Source: Pseudoalteromonas sp. OOF1S-7 (GTDB lineage: Bacteria > Pseudomonadota > Gammaproteobacteria > Enterobacterales > Alteromonadaceae). Taken from it: 64,000 nucleotides of DNA. The position numbers were made by a program, and so were the translations under genes. The notes under the pieces were generated by a model. It saw only the letters and a program-made list of their open reading frames with translations. It did no database searches and was not told the DNA's origin. Positions 27,474-36,304 of the stretch are shown one piece after another; the stretch's first letter is position 1; each line of letters begins with the position of its first letter. The DNA is taken from positions 344,823-408,822 of the forward strand of contig NZ_JAKRFZ010000004.1 in assembly GCF_022347765.1 (NCBI RefSeq). Direction: 5' to 3'.

Positions 27474-28984
27474 TCGCCGCCTCCTATCGTGATGAGATCA
27501 ATGATCAGATCCGCGTTAAAGCCCAGCGCCATCGTACAGAGCGCAAGTGCCAGACCACTGAGCGGCATCGCAACGGGCACCTTCCGCCAGTGAGCGGGAG
27601 CAACCTGCTCAGACGCCTGCTCTGATTTAATAAATGCCAGGTCGAGGACTCTGAATATGGCCAGCGCCGCCAATAGTCCGCCGGTGAGAATGATCACGAC
27701 CCACCACCATTGCTGAGTATCTATGGCGACATTAAGCAATAACCATTTAGCGATAAACCCGGCACTGGGTGGCAAACCAATTAAACTGCCCCCGGCTATC
27801 GCAAACGTAAATAAGCTCAGCGGCATATACTTGGCCATGCCCTGCAACTTGGCGATATCATCGTGCCCCAATGAATGGATGATATTGCCAGCAGCAATAA
27901 ACATTGCCGCTTTGGCACAGGCATGCGCAACAATAAAGTAGGACACCGCTGCCAGTGCACTTTGATGCTGTACAGCCAGCTGCGCTGCCGATGTCCCTTC
28001 TGCGCTCATTAACAGCGGGAACAGCAAAAACAAATATCCTATCTGCGCGACGGTCGAATAAGCCACCATCAGTTTTAAGCGCGTCGCTCTGAGTGCCTGA
28101 ATGCACCCCCACAGAATTGCCAGGCCCCCAAGAATACCCAGCAGTATCAATGCACCGTTGGTGACAGCCGGTGCCAAAATCTCCATCCAAAATCTTACCA
28201 GCAGATAAAACGAGGCTTTGACAACCAGTGCAGACAAAATAGCGCTGACCGGCGCGGGTGCACTGCCATGCGCATGGGGCAACCAAAAGTGCAGCGGAAC
28301 CAGCGCCGTTTTTAGCACAAGGCCCACAGTGATGAGCACCAATGCCGACCAGCTTAATGGATTCGACTCGGCCTCAGCAGCGAGCTGAGCAAAATCCAGT
28401 GTGCCGTAAACGTGATACAACAAAGCCACAGCCATTAAATAACAAAGCGACCCAAGCAAGCCCACTAACAGATAACGCAGCGCCGCCGTCAGGCCCGCCT
28501 TGTTACCACTCAGTGCAACCAGCGCAACCGCAGCCAGCCCGATGATCTCGAGTGTTACATACACATTGAAGATATCCGCAGATAAAAACAGCGCGTTAAT
28601 TCCGGCCACCAGCAACCACCAAAGCGGCCAAAAGCGCACACGAGCAGGCGAAGCCGAGAAATAATAGGCGGAATAAAAGGTCAATACCGTGACTAGGAAA
28701 GTCGTCAACGTCAGCAGCAGTGCTGAAAATCCGTCCAGACTCAGTGCAATACCTAACGGCGCCTCCCAGCCAGCAATAGGGTACCTGAAAACCGCTGTGC
28801 TCTGGAGCCCATCGGAAGGTAAGCCAAGTAAGATAACACCAATCACCAGCGCCAAACTCAATGCCGCAAGCAGCCCTGTCAGCACCTGCCCATGTTTAGA
28901 GTTTATCAATACAGAAAATATAGCGCCCGTCAGGGGAATAGCGACCAGCAGAGGAAGCAATGAAGATACGTCAGATAGTGGCAT
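27470..28984 (-). CDS. mnhD: Na+/H+ antiporter subunit D-like (MrpD/MnhD)
   Basis: 504 residues with about 14 transmembrane segments and the proton-antiporter domain. The membrane Glu is in NVYVTLEIIGL, the central lysines in VLKTALVPLHFWLPHAHG and SALVVKASFYLL, and the late Lys in SAGFIAKWLL. It would be a proton-channel subunit of the multi-subunit antiporter. Its start overlaps the mnhC stop by one base (TAATG) and its stop overlaps the next gene by the ATGA arrangement. Confidence 0.9.
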   Translation of the reverse strand: MPLSDVSSLLPLLVAIPLTGAIFSVLINSKHGQVLTGLLAALSLALVIGVILLGLPSDGLQSTAVFRYPIAGWEAPLGIALSLDGFSALLLTLTTFLVTVLTFYSAYYFSASPARVRFWPLWWLLVAGINALFLSADIFNVYVTLEIIGLAAVALVALSGNKAGLTAALRYLLVGLLGSLCYLMAVALLYHVYGTLDFAQLAAEAESNPLSWSALVLITVGLVLKTALVPLHFWLPHAHGSAPAPVSAILSALVVKASFYLLVRFWMEILAPAVTNGALILLGILGGLAILWGCIQALRATRLKLMVAYSTVAQIGYLFLLFPLLMSAEGTSAAQLAVQHQSALAAVSYFIVAHACAKAAMFIAAGNIIHSLGHDDIAKLQGMAKYMPLSLFTFAIAGGSLIGLPPSAGFIAKWLLLNVAIDTQQWWWVVIILTGGLLAALAIFRVLDLAFIKSEQASEQVAPAHWRKVPVAMPLSGLALALCTMALGFNADLIIDLITIGGGE

Positions 28985-29271
28985 TAAGCGTCTTCCTCTT
29001 GCTGTTCAAGTGTATTGATCCGTACCACCAAAGACAGAGCCATGGCAGTGCCAGCCACAGCCACCACGATGCCGGTCAAAACCATCGCATGCGGTACATA
29101 ATCAGCTGCAACGCCAGATGACGCATTGGCAATAAACACCATAAATACGCCAACGCCACAAATGTTTATTGCGAGGAGCTTCTTCATAACGTGGGCAATC
29201 GCCAGCGCGCCAAACAGACCCACGCCAAATAAAACAATGCCAAATACAGCATATAACATCGCTTGCGTCAT
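28984..29271 (-). CDS. mnhC: Na+/H+ antiporter subunit C-like (MrpC/NuoK-type)
   Basis: 95 residues and three membrane helices, NuoK-like: YAVFGIVLFGVGLFGAL, LLAINICGVGVFMVFIA and the last helix VLTGIVVAVAGTAMAL. The ATG at 29271 overlaps the stop of the MnhB-like gene (ATGA) and gives the normal MrpC length; the frame also extends upstream to 29334 but that part lies inside the neighbour and lacks a hydrophobic start. Confidence 0.9.
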   Translation of the reverse strand: MTQAMLYAVFGIVLFGVGLFGALAIAHVMKKLLAINICGVGVFMVFIANASSGVAADYVPHAMVLTGIVVAVAGTAMALSLVVRINTLEQQEEDA

Positions 29272-30029
29272 GGGCGTTCCTCCTTTATTAGACCCTCGTA
29301 ATTTGCACGTGGCGCTTCGACCTGCAACGCACAAAACAGCAATACTAGAATGGCTGCGATGGTTAATGTTGCCGCGACTTCTATCACCAAGATTAAAATC
29401 CCGGCCCAGGCTTGCGGGTAGGCTAATGCGATACCGCTTGACAGGATCACAGCTGCGCCCACCAGTAAAAATACAGCCAAGCCCACGACTAACAGTAATC
29501 GCGCGGCTGATGCATTAAAATTAAAGCTATGGTGGCCGGCCAGCAGCAATAGAATGCCAGCACCTGCCAGTAAGGCACCTGCCTGAAACGCCCCACCAGG
29601 CAGGGCTGCACCGGTCCATAAAAGATACCCTGAGGTAACCACTATCGCGGGTAGTAACCAACGCAGAAATGCCTCCAATACAAAACTGCGTTCGGTCGGT
29701 ACCAACACACTAATAAATCGCACCTTGCTTTGCTCTGAGTTTGCGGGCATTACGGCCAGTGCAACAATCAAAAGAACCGCTACCTCAAGCAAAGTGTCAT
29801 AACTACGAAAATTCAGCAGTACAGCCGTGACCGGGTTCTCTACACCACTTTGTTCAAGATGAGAAGCGACCAGCGTAACCAGTGGTTGCTCAGCAGGCCC
29901 AAAGTCGATAAGCGCCATTGTCAGAAAAAGACAGGCTGCAGCGATAGCCAGGGCAACCATAAACAAGACGCCGACTGGCAAGTCTGCTTTGTGTTGTGCA
30001 CTGCGACCGAGCGTCAAGTTATTAAACAT
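29268..30029 (-). CDS. mnhB: MbhE-MnhB fused antiporter subunit
   Basis: 253 residues. The N-terminal part (about 10-115) resembles the MbhE-type subunit, with the characteristic NFRSYDTLLEVAVLLIVALAV; the C-terminal part (about 125-245) is MnhB/MrpB-like, with GYLLWTGAALPGGAFQAGALLA. Such joining is common in Mbh-like and group-2/3 Mrp systems. It starts 29 bases after the DUF4040 gene and overlaps mnhC. Confidence 0.85.
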   Translation of the reverse strand: MFNNLTLGRSAQHKADLPVGVLFMVALAIAAACLFLTMALIDFGPAEQPLVTLVASHLEQSGVENPVTAVLLNFRSYDTLLEVAVLLIVALAVMPANSEQSKVRFISVLVPTERSFVLEAFLRWLLPAIVVTSGYLLWTGAALPGGAFQAGALLAGAGILLLLAGHHSFNFNASAARLLLVVGLAVFLLVGAAVILSSGIALAYPQAWAGILILVIEVAATLTIAAILVLLFCALQVEAPRANYEGLIKEERP

Positions 30030-30058
30030 ATATACCTCTATTATTTGCGAGTTCAGGC

Positions 30059-30301
30059 TTAACAGTTAAGCTGCCTACGCGTAGCAATGAGCAAAGCACC
30101 CGTTAATCCGGCACCAATAGCCGCTTCAGCGATGGCAACATCCCAGGCGCCAAGCCTGACCCAGGCAAGGGTGACCAGCAAACCCATACTGATAAACAAT
30201 AAAATAGCCTGAAACATGTCTTTTGCAGTCAGACACAGTACAGCCGTCACTACAGTACCGCAGCCCAATAGCAGATCTATCACCAATTCACTACCTGTCA
30301 T
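30059..30301 (-). CDS. DUF4040 subunit (MrpA C-terminal / MbhD-like)
   Basis: 80 residues, three helices, with AKDMFQAILLFISMGLLVTLAWVRL broken by AWDVAIAEAAIGAGLTGALL, the signature of the NuoJ-like piece that is the C-terminal part of MrpA in Bacillus and a separate gene (MbhD) in archaeal and Mbh-type systems. I start it at the ATG at 30301, which overlaps mnhG by 11 bases; longer starts add a basic, non-hydrophobic extension. Confidence 0.85.
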   Translation of the reverse strand: MTGSELVIDLLLGCGTVVTAVLCLTAKDMFQAILLFISMGLLVTLAWVRLGAWDVAIAEAAIGAGLTGALLIATRRQLNC

Positions 30302-30632
30302 GCGTTTGCTCCTCAAAGTTCGGTTTACAGCCGCCGTCGCTGTGCGCACCACCTGGCTGCACCCTGGTGTGGCTGGCTAATAAGTAACAGCAAACTGCTC
30401 CAGCCAGCATAACCGCAACCCAGATCACCAACAGCTGGATAGCATCGGTCACTTCTCCTACCTGAGGTATCACGCCCAGCACAACAAACCCCAACCCTAA
30501 ATTATCGGCTTTAGTCAGGGCATGCAGTTTTGATAACTCGTCGGGAAAACGCCATAACCCGACACACCCGGCAACAAAAAAGAACACGCCCAGTGTCACC
30601 ATCACCACGCTATACCAGTCAAAGAGTGTCAT
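30291..30632 (-). CDS. mnhG: Na+/H+ antiporter subunit G-like (MrpG)
   Basis: 113 residues with three helices. The family motif after helix 1 is clear: GLWRFPDELSKLHALTKADNLG. The start overlaps mnhF (ATGA). The C-terminal tail (about 85-113) is polar and longer than usual. Confidence 0.9.
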   Translation of the reverse strand: MTLFDWYSVVMVTLGVFFFVAGCVGLWRFPDELSKLHALTKADNLGLGFVVLGVIPQVGEVTDAIQLLVIWVAVMLAGAVCCYLLASHTRVQPGGAHSDGGCKPNFEEQTHDR

Positions 30633-30886
30633 GATTTGGCTTCTCCCATTTTAACCAGAATGACGGTTGCGGTGGGTGCCAGCAGCGCTAACACCAGTGC
30701 CACATTAAACAAAGCGCTTTGCTGGTAAACCACAGCCAGTAACGCCAGGATAGCCACCCCTATAGTGCCAAATAGCTGCAAAGAAAGAATCCGGTTAAGC
30801 TTGGAAGGGCCTAACCAAAGCCGCCATAGCCCACCTAATAAGGCCAGGGTTAAAATACTGATCGCCAGATTCAAATAGTCACTCAT
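30629..30886 (-). CDS. mnhF: Na+/H+ antiporter subunit F-like (MrpF)
   Basis: 85 residues, three helices, with the MrpF pattern RLWLGPSKLNRILSLQLFGT after helix 1. Overlaps mnhE upstream and mnhG downstream by four bases each. Confidence 0.9.
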   Translation of the reverse strand: MSDYLNLAISILTLALLGGLWRLWLGPSKLNRILSLQLFGTIGVAILALLAVVYQQSALFNVALVLALLAPTATVILVKMGEAKS

Positions 30887-31452
30887 AATTGCTCCTTCAA
30901 TACCAGCGTCGTTTTGTTATCTATATCTAAATCAAACAAGTAGGCAATTTTCTGCTCACAATCAATGACGTCTCTGTAATTGCTCTCGTTCACCTCTAAC
31001 ATATGGATCAATAGTTGTCCTCCTTCCAGTCGTGCACTCAATGTGCCCGGCAATAAACTGATCAGATGAATAAACCACAACTGTGTATACCCCGAAGGCA
31101 ATCTCACCGAGTAAGCTACAGTCCCCGGGCGCATTTCAATTCGCCGGGAAAACGCAAGGCGTGCAGTTTGTATTCCCCCTTTTAACGAATTCAGCAAAAA
31201 ATACGGCAACAAACGCAACAGGCGATCATAATGCAGTTGCCCTGTTACAGATCGGACATTACGCCCTGCTGTACTCGGTGAGCTGTTAAAAAGACGCATG
31301 CTCATCCAGACAGACACAGGCACAACGACAATGCCGATCAACCAGGAGGACCATGCCCCTTTGGTGAGTAGCAACCAAAGTGCACTGAAGATCACTGCCC
31401 GGATAAGCAAGGTCCGTTTGTCTGAATTGTGAGAATGCGTCTTTGAGTTCAT
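30883..31452 (-). CDS. mnhE: Na+/H+ antiporter subunit E-like (MrpE)
   Basis: 189 residues. Two N-terminal membrane helices (about 17-50), then the cytosolic MrpE domain with RPGTVAYSVRLPSGYTQLW, ISLLPGTLSARLEGGQLLIHML and a C-terminal acidic stretch ending LVLKEQL. It overlaps the ATPase stop by four bases, so the ATPase and antiporter genes are translated from one message. Confidence 0.88.
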   Translation of the reverse strand: MNSKTHSHNSDKRTLLIRAVIFSALWLLLTKGAWSSWLIGIVVVPVSVWMSMRLFNSSPSTAGRNVRSVTGQLHYDRLLRLLPYFLLNSLKGGIQTARLAFSRRIEMRPGTVAYSVRLPSGYTQLWFIHLISLLPGTLSARLEGGQLLIHMLEVNESNYRDVIDCEQKIAYLFDLDIDNKTTLVLKEQL

Positions 31453-34211
31453 ACTGATTCGCTCACTCTATTGGTATTTGAACCTGAGTTTCGATGTGTT
31501 TGTTTGCTGTGACTGCGCAGGTGCTTTTCAACTCCGACAATCAGGGAGATCAACCAGCCACAGGCAATAACTCGTAACCAGGCCTCAACGGAGATAGGAG
31601 CACTCTGGAACCAGTCGTTCATCAAAGGCAGGTAAGTAAACAGCAGCTGTAATGCCATCATCAGCGCGATGCCTATCCAGATCCAGCGGTTTGAAAACAA
31701 GCCGACAGAAAACACCGAGCGGTCAAGAGAGCGGCAGTTAAACAGGTAGAATGCTTCACCGACCACAAACATAGCGACTGCTACAGTTCTGGCTTGCGCT
31801 TCAGTAGCGCCCCACATCAGCTCCAGCTCATACAGGCCAAAGGCGGTGATACACAATAACGAAGACACTAACAAAATACGCCACATTAAGATTCTGTCTA
31901 TGATGGGTGCGTCCGGGTCGTATGGCGGTCGTTCCATGATGCCCTTTTCTCTGGGCTCAAATGCTAGCATCAGACCGAGTAAAATAGCGGTAGTCATGTT
32001 GACCCACAGAATATGTACGGGTAACAAAGGTAAAGAAACACCCAATAGCACGGCAAGCAAGATAACCAGGCCTTCCCCGCCATTGGTCGGCAATGTCCAG
32101 ACAATAAACTTTTTCAGATTATCGAAGACACCCCGGCCTTCTTCAACAGCAGCCCGAACGGTGGCAAAATTATCATCGGTCAGCATCATATCCGATGCAT
32201 CTCTGGCCACCTCAGTGCCATTGAGTGCCATGGCCACACCAATATCAGCCCGTCTGAGCGCTGGTGCATCATTCACTCCGTCACCCGTCATGGCCACTAC
32301 ATGACCTTCAGCCTGGAGCGACTTTACCAGCTGTAACTTGTTCTCAGGGCTGACTCGTGCAAACACGTCATTGTTTCTGGCAATGTCACTGAACTCATGC
32401 TCCGACAAATCACCTAGCTGATAGCCAGTGACGGTTTTACCCGTGCTTTGCGGCTGAATAATGCCAAGCTGTTTGGCAATGCTGGTAGCGGTCAGAGCGT
32501 GATCGCCAGTGATCATTTTGACCCGGATCCCTGCGCGGTGACAGGCTGCAACGGCCTCAATGGCTTCCGGACGAGGCGGATCTATCATTGCCTGCAGGCC
32601 GAGGAACACCAGCTCACCGGCCACATCTTCATGGCTCAGCGTGGTTTGCTCCTGGGAAGTCGCTTTGCTGGCAAAAGCAAGTACTCGCAGGCCCTTAGCG
32701 GCAAGGCGCTCTACTTGTTGTTCAATGGCTTCCTGGTCAAGCGCAACACAAGCGCCCTGCTCGTTAAGCATAAACTGACACTTAGGCAAAATACTCTCGA
32801 TAGAGCCTTTCATATGGATCATGCGCGTGTCGTCGACGTCATCCAAAGTAGCCATATACTGATATTCAGATTGAAACGGGATGCAATCGACTCGTTTGGC
32901 ATTCAGGCTGCCTGAGGCCATATTGGCTTTACGTGCCGACACCAGTAATGCCGCCTCGGTCGGATCACCGCTGATACGCCACTGTGCATTTCCTGTATCC
33001 GGTGCCAAAAGTTGAGCATCATTGCACAACGCGCCAGCTCTGAGTGTTGCATAAAGACCTGGCTGGGTGTTGGCCTCAACTAACGCTGACTGTAACTCAG
33101 ACTGCGGCATGTGAGTTTGGATCTCACCTGCGGGATCATAACCATTACCAGATACCGTATAGAGCTGCCCGCCACTGTAGATTTGCTCTACCGTCATCTC
33201 GTTCTTGGTCAACGTGCCCGTTTTATCAGAACAAATAATAGTGGTGCTTCCCAGTGTTTCAACCGCTGGCAAGTTTCTGATCACCGCTTTGCGCTTAGCC
33301 ATCCGGGAGACACCGATGGCCAGCATAATTGTAACCGCCGCAGGTAAGCCTTCGGGGATCGCGCCCACCGCCAAGGCAACTGCCGCCATAAAGGAATCAA
33401 GTAAAGGCTGACCATGCAGGTATCCGATCAATAAGGTGATGGCTGCCAGGCCTACGATTGCATACAACAATACATGGCTGAATTGTTTGATGCGCTTGGT
33501 TAATGGGGTATCCAGTGTTGGCGTGGTTGCTATTAGCTCGGAGATTTTGCCAATTTCGGTATTGTCTCCGGTCTCAGTGACTACCCCAACGCCGGTACCA
33601 TAAACTACCAATGTCGACGAAAACGCCATATTCTGGCGATCGCCCAGCAGAGCTTCATTAGCGAGTACCTCAAGGTTTTTCTCGACAGGGACCGACTCGC
33701 CGGTCAATGCCGACTCATCAATCTGTAAGTCTCTGACCTTCACAAGACGCATGTCCGCCGTCACTTTATCACCCGCCTGCAGCAATACGATATCGCCGGG
33801 CACGAGTTGTTGGGCAGCAATGGTGGATTTTACCCCGTCCCGGATCACGGTTGCGGTTGATTTAATACTGCCCGACAAGGCGTTGATGGCATTGATCGCT
33901 TTAGACTCTTGTACAAAACCTATGATGGCGTTGAGCAGCACCACAGCGAAAATGACGATTGCGTCGACCCACTCCTGAAGGGCCAGCGTAACAACCACCG
34001 CAAAGAGCAGAATATAGACTAAGGGCTGATGGAATTGCAGGGCAAATCGCTTAATTGGCCCATCGCCATCGTGTTTGGTAATGGCGTTAAGCCCAAACTG
34101 AGCCTGTTGCCTGTCGACCTGTTGCGATGATAAACCCCGCTCCGGGTCGGCCTCGAACTGCTTGAGTACTGCTTCTGAGTGTTGACTGTGCCAGTCTTTC
34201 AGATCTTGCAT
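31449..34211 (-). CDS. P2A-type cation-transporting ATPase
   Basis: 920 residues with the complete P-type set: TGES (actuator, near 170), the phosphorylated Asp near 328 in CSDKTGTLTKNEMTV, KGSIE and MTGDGVNDAPALRRAD (near 655-670), ten predicted helices and the M4 segment AVGAIPEGLPAAV. In the M5-M6 region it has TNGGEGL and LWVNMTTAILLGLM, where SERCA has Asn-x-x-Glu and LWVNLVTD: the M6 Asp is an Ala here. This fits a CtpF/PMA-like bacterial branch; the ion (Ca2+, Mn2+, Na+ or other) cannot be told. ATG follows CCGAGGTGTTTT. It heads the antiporter operon, which suggests a joint role in cation export. Confidence 0.92.
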   Translation of the reverse strand: MQDLKDWHSQHSEAVLKQFEADPERGLSSQQVDRQQAQFGLNAITKHDGDGPIKRFALQFHQPLVYILLFAVVVTLALQEWVDAIVIFAVVLLNAIIGFVQESKAINAINALSGSIKSTATVIRDGVKSTIAAQQLVPGDIVLLQAGDKVTADMRLVKVRDLQIDESALTGESVPVEKNLEVLANEALLGDRQNMAFSSTLVVYGTGVGVVTETGDNTEIGKISELIATTPTLDTPLTKRIKQFSHVLLYAIVGLAAITLLIGYLHGQPLLDSFMAAVALAVGAIPEGLPAAVTIMLAIGVSRMAKRKAVIRNLPAVETLGSTTIICSDKTGTLTKNEMTVEQIYSGGQLYTVSGNGYDPAGEIQTHMPQSELQSALVEANTQPGLYATLRAGALCNDAQLLAPDTGNAQWRISGDPTEAALLVSARKANMASGSLNAKRVDCIPFQSEYQYMATLDDVDDTRMIHMKGSIESILPKCQFMLNEQGACVALDQEAIEQQVERLAAKGLRVLAFASKATSQEQTTLSHEDVAGELVFLGLQAMIDPPRPEAIEAVAACHRAGIRVKMITGDHALTATSIAKQLGIIQPQSTGKTVTGYQLGDLSEHEFSDIARNNDVFARVSPENKLQLVKSLQAEGHVVAMTGDGVNDAPALRRADIGVAMALNGTEVARDASDMMLTDDNFATVRAAVEEGRGVFDNLKKFIVWTLPTNGGEGLVILLAVLLGVSLPLLPVHILWVNMTTAILLGLMLAFEPREKGIMERPPYDPDAPIIDRILMWRILLVSSLLCITAFGLYELELMWGATEAQARTVAVAMFVVGEAFYLFNCRSLDRSVFSVGLFSNRWIWIGIALMMALQLLFTYLPLMNDWFQSAPISVEAWLRVIACGWLISLIVGVEKHLRSHSKQTHRNSGSNTNRVSESV

Positions 34212-34357
34212 AAAACACCTCGGGAACTAGTTGTACTAAAACTATACTAGGGTGCGGCAATGATATGTAAAACTCGAATTATTAAATTCAAATAGTCGAA
34301 AAATACGAAGTTTAATTCTGGCACAAAGTTGATCTTTTGCCACTTTGGCGTCGTAGC

Positions 34358-35260
34358 TCACTTGAATAAAGACGCCTTAGCCGCGTTAAAAATAGCTGCA
34401 ATAGCCGGGTGGCGGATCTTGCGCTCTGCTGAAATCGCATAAAACTTTTGTTTGATGTGAGGCAATTCACCAACCGGACGCACGTGGAATGCGTCACACA
34501 CATCTCTGGCAATCGTGCTGGGCATAAAAAACAGCCCAAGGCCAGACTGACCAAACGATTTCATCAATGCACTGTCATCAAACTGGGCGACGATATTGGG
34601 GTGAATATTCTGATCGCTTAACCAAAAGTCAAACTCTTTGCGAATTTCATGCTGCTGCGTCGGCAACAGCAAGGGCGCATTATTAAGCGACAAAGGAAAG
34701 TTTTTAGCATACTGACGGGCGAGTGCCGGCGCGGCCAAAAAGGTGATGCCACTTTCTCCAAGCAGATGATTATAGGCCTTCACACTGAAAGCCCCCGTCA
34801 CAGGCACATCACTGAGTACCAGGTCAACTTTATGTATCGCCAGGTCAGCGAGCATACTCTCAACAGGCCCTTCCAGACTGGTCAATCTAATGTCCTGCTC
34901 AATATGCATGGCCGGCTCAATGATCTTATGGACTATGGTTTTGGGTAGTACACTCGACGCCCCCACAATAAACTCCGCCGGCCCCACCGCGCTGTTGCCT
35001 TTTAATACATCGCTCAGTTCATTGCCCAGTTCAAAAATTTCGTCGGCATAACGCAATACGACTCTGCCGGTATCGGTTAAGCGCAACCCGCGCCCCTCCT
35101 TTTGTAGTAACTCATTACCTATCCGCTCTTCGAGCAAAGACAGCTGACCACTGATGGTCTGCGGGGTGATGTTCAGTTTAGTGCTGGCCTTGGCGATACT
35201 GCCTTCATGCGCAACCGCCCAGAAATACTTTAAGTGCTTGTAGTTAATGACATCCTGCAT
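34358..35260 (-). CDS. nhaR: NhaR-family LysR transcriptional activator
   Basis: 300 residues. The N-terminal helix-turn-helix closely follows NhaR: INYKHLKYFWAVAHEGSI, TPQTISGQLSLLEERIG and GRGLRLTDTGRVVLRYADEIF. The remainder is the LysR effector domain. In E. coli NhaR switches on nhaA with sodium. Here it lies 146 bases upstream of the ATPase/antiporter operon on the same strand, so that operon is the obvious candidate target. Confidence 0.9.
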   Translation of the reverse strand: MQDVINYKHLKYFWAVAHEGSIAKASTKLNITPQTISGQLSLLEERIGNELLQKEGRGLRLTDTGRVVLRYADEIFELGNELSDVLKGNSAVGPAEFIVGASSVLPKTIVHKIIEPAMHIEQDIRLTSLEGPVESMLADLAIHKVDLVLSDVPVTGAFSVKAYNHLLGESGITFLAAPALARQYAKNFPLSLNNAPLLLPTQQHEIRKEFDFWLSDQNIHPNIVAQFDDSALMKSFGQSGLGLFFMPSTIARDVCDAFHVRPVGELPHIKQKFYAISAERKIRHPAIAAIFNAAKASLFK

Positions 35261-35438
35261 AGTGCTTCCTCTCGTTCACGAACACTTCGAATAATCCGAA
35301 CTGTAGTATATAGAACAAACGATTTCATTTAATTCTTTTCGATTGATAGGCTTAATCAGGTAGCACTTCATACTAAAGGCGACGTTTGAGTATGCCTAAA
35401 AGACAGGCGAGTGATAAACCAATCAACGAGAGTAGAAT

Positions 35439-35744
35439 ATGTGGGTAGATGTGTTTTCATCCCATAGTGACATTACAGAAGCCGAGGATAATCATGTTGA
35501 TGCGCAAATAAGGCTAATGCTTGGCCGCTATGCAGGGCAAATAGACAAAGTCGAAGTTTATCTTTTGACCGATGAGGATATGGTACAAGCCAGTCCACAA
35601 TATCATTGCACCATACGGGTTGGACTGAAGGGCTTTCAGGCCATTGAAGTCAAAGAGGTGGCGGGTAAAGCGTCTGATGCGATAGATGCCTGTGCTCATC
35701 GCGCCAAACGCTACGTAAAAAGAGCATTGCGGTTTGCGGGCTAA
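35439..35744 (+). CDS. RaiA/HPF-like ribosome-associated protein
   Basis: 101 residues with the S30AE/RaiA pattern: MWVDVFSSH, VDAQIRLMLGRYAGQIDKVEVYL, YHCTIRVGLKGFQAIEVKEVA and a C-terminal AIDACAHRAKRYVKRALR. It lacks the C-terminal extension of long HPF. It probably binds the 30S subunit in slow growth, but it diverges from YfiA/HPF and is a stand-alone gene rather than next to rpoN, so the exact role is open. Confidence 0.65.
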   Translation: MWVDVFSSHSDITEAEDNHVDAQIRLMLGRYAGQIDKVEVYLLTDEDMVQASPQYHCTIRVGLKGFQAIEVKEVAGKASDAIDACAHRAKRYVKRALRFAG

Positions 35745-35769
35745 GCTCAGTCAAATGATGGAAAAGAAA

Positions 35770-35800
35770 AAGGCCGCGAGTCTGAGACTTGCGGCCTTAA
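35770..35800 (-). terminator. Rho-independent terminator of the tRNA-Ser pair
   Basis: AAGGCCGC...GCGGCCTT around TCTGAGACTT-type loop sequence; on the minus strand the stem is followed by TTTTTCTTTTCC. It lies directly behind the 3' end of the first tRNA. It may also stop the convergent RaiA-like transcript. Confidence 0.8.
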
Positions 35801-35802
35801 TG

Positions 35803-35893
35803 TGGCGGAGAGATAGGGATTTGAACCCTAGATACGCTATTAACGTATGCCGGTTTTCAAGACCGGTGCTTTCAACCACTCAGCCATCTCTCC
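35803..35893 (-). tRNA. tRNA-Ser (anticodon UGA), copy 1
   Basis: 91 bases reading GGAGAGATGGCTGAG at the 5' end and CTCTCCGCCA at the 3' end, so CCA is encoded. The anticodon loop CTTGAAA gives anticodon TGA. A long variable arm (ATACGTTAATAGCGTAT) and the T arm GGTTCAAATCC are typical of class II tRNA-Ser. Confidence 0.97.
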
Positions 35894-35952
35894 AAATCGA
35901 ATTGTCGCGGCTCGCCTGTGAACTATCATGGGCAAACCTGCGTAAAATAAAG

Positions 35953-36043
35953 TGGCGGAGAGATAGGGATTTGAACCCTAGATACGCTATTAACGTATGC
36001 CGGTTTTCAAGACCGGTGCTTTCAACCACTCAGCCATCTCTCC
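35953..36043 (-). tRNA. tRNA-Ser (anticodon UGA), copy 2
   Basis: Identical in all 91 bases to the copy at 35803-35893, 59 bases upstream of it in transcript order. Both belong to one minus-strand transcript that starts at the promoter just upstream and ends at the hairpin at 35770-35800. Confidence 0.97.
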
Positions 36044-36055
36044 GCAGCGGGGCGA

Positions 36056-36084
36056 ATATTAGAGAATCCCGGCCCCCTTGTGAA
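36056..36084 (-). promoter_or_regulatory. Strong promoter of the tRNA-Ser operon
   Basis: On the minus strand TTCACA (36079-36084) and TAATAT (36056-36061) are 17 bases apart. The region between the -10 and the start is GC-rich (TCGCCCCGC), the discriminator type found in stringently controlled stable-RNA promoters. Confidence 0.7.
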
Positions 36085-36304
36085 GCTTTTTTTTCGCTTT
36101 TTTGTTTAATTGGTTAAAATTCACTTGATTTGTACAAACATCGGACACATTGAAAGATTTTAAGGGCTAAAGTCAGTAGATAAAGAACTTTTAAGGGGAT
36201 TTTAGGGTCTACTGTTCCAGAAAGGTTTGCCGAGTGATTTAACTCTTGGTAATCTTGGCCTAGAATAATTTTCGGAACATTGTGTTTCTAATAAGGAGCT
36301 GAAA

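Noticed and set aside
35734..36117. 127-residue plus-strand frame with an internal repeat
   Set aside because: It is the antisense of the two identical tRNA-Ser genes; the repeated peptide comes only from the tRNA duplication.
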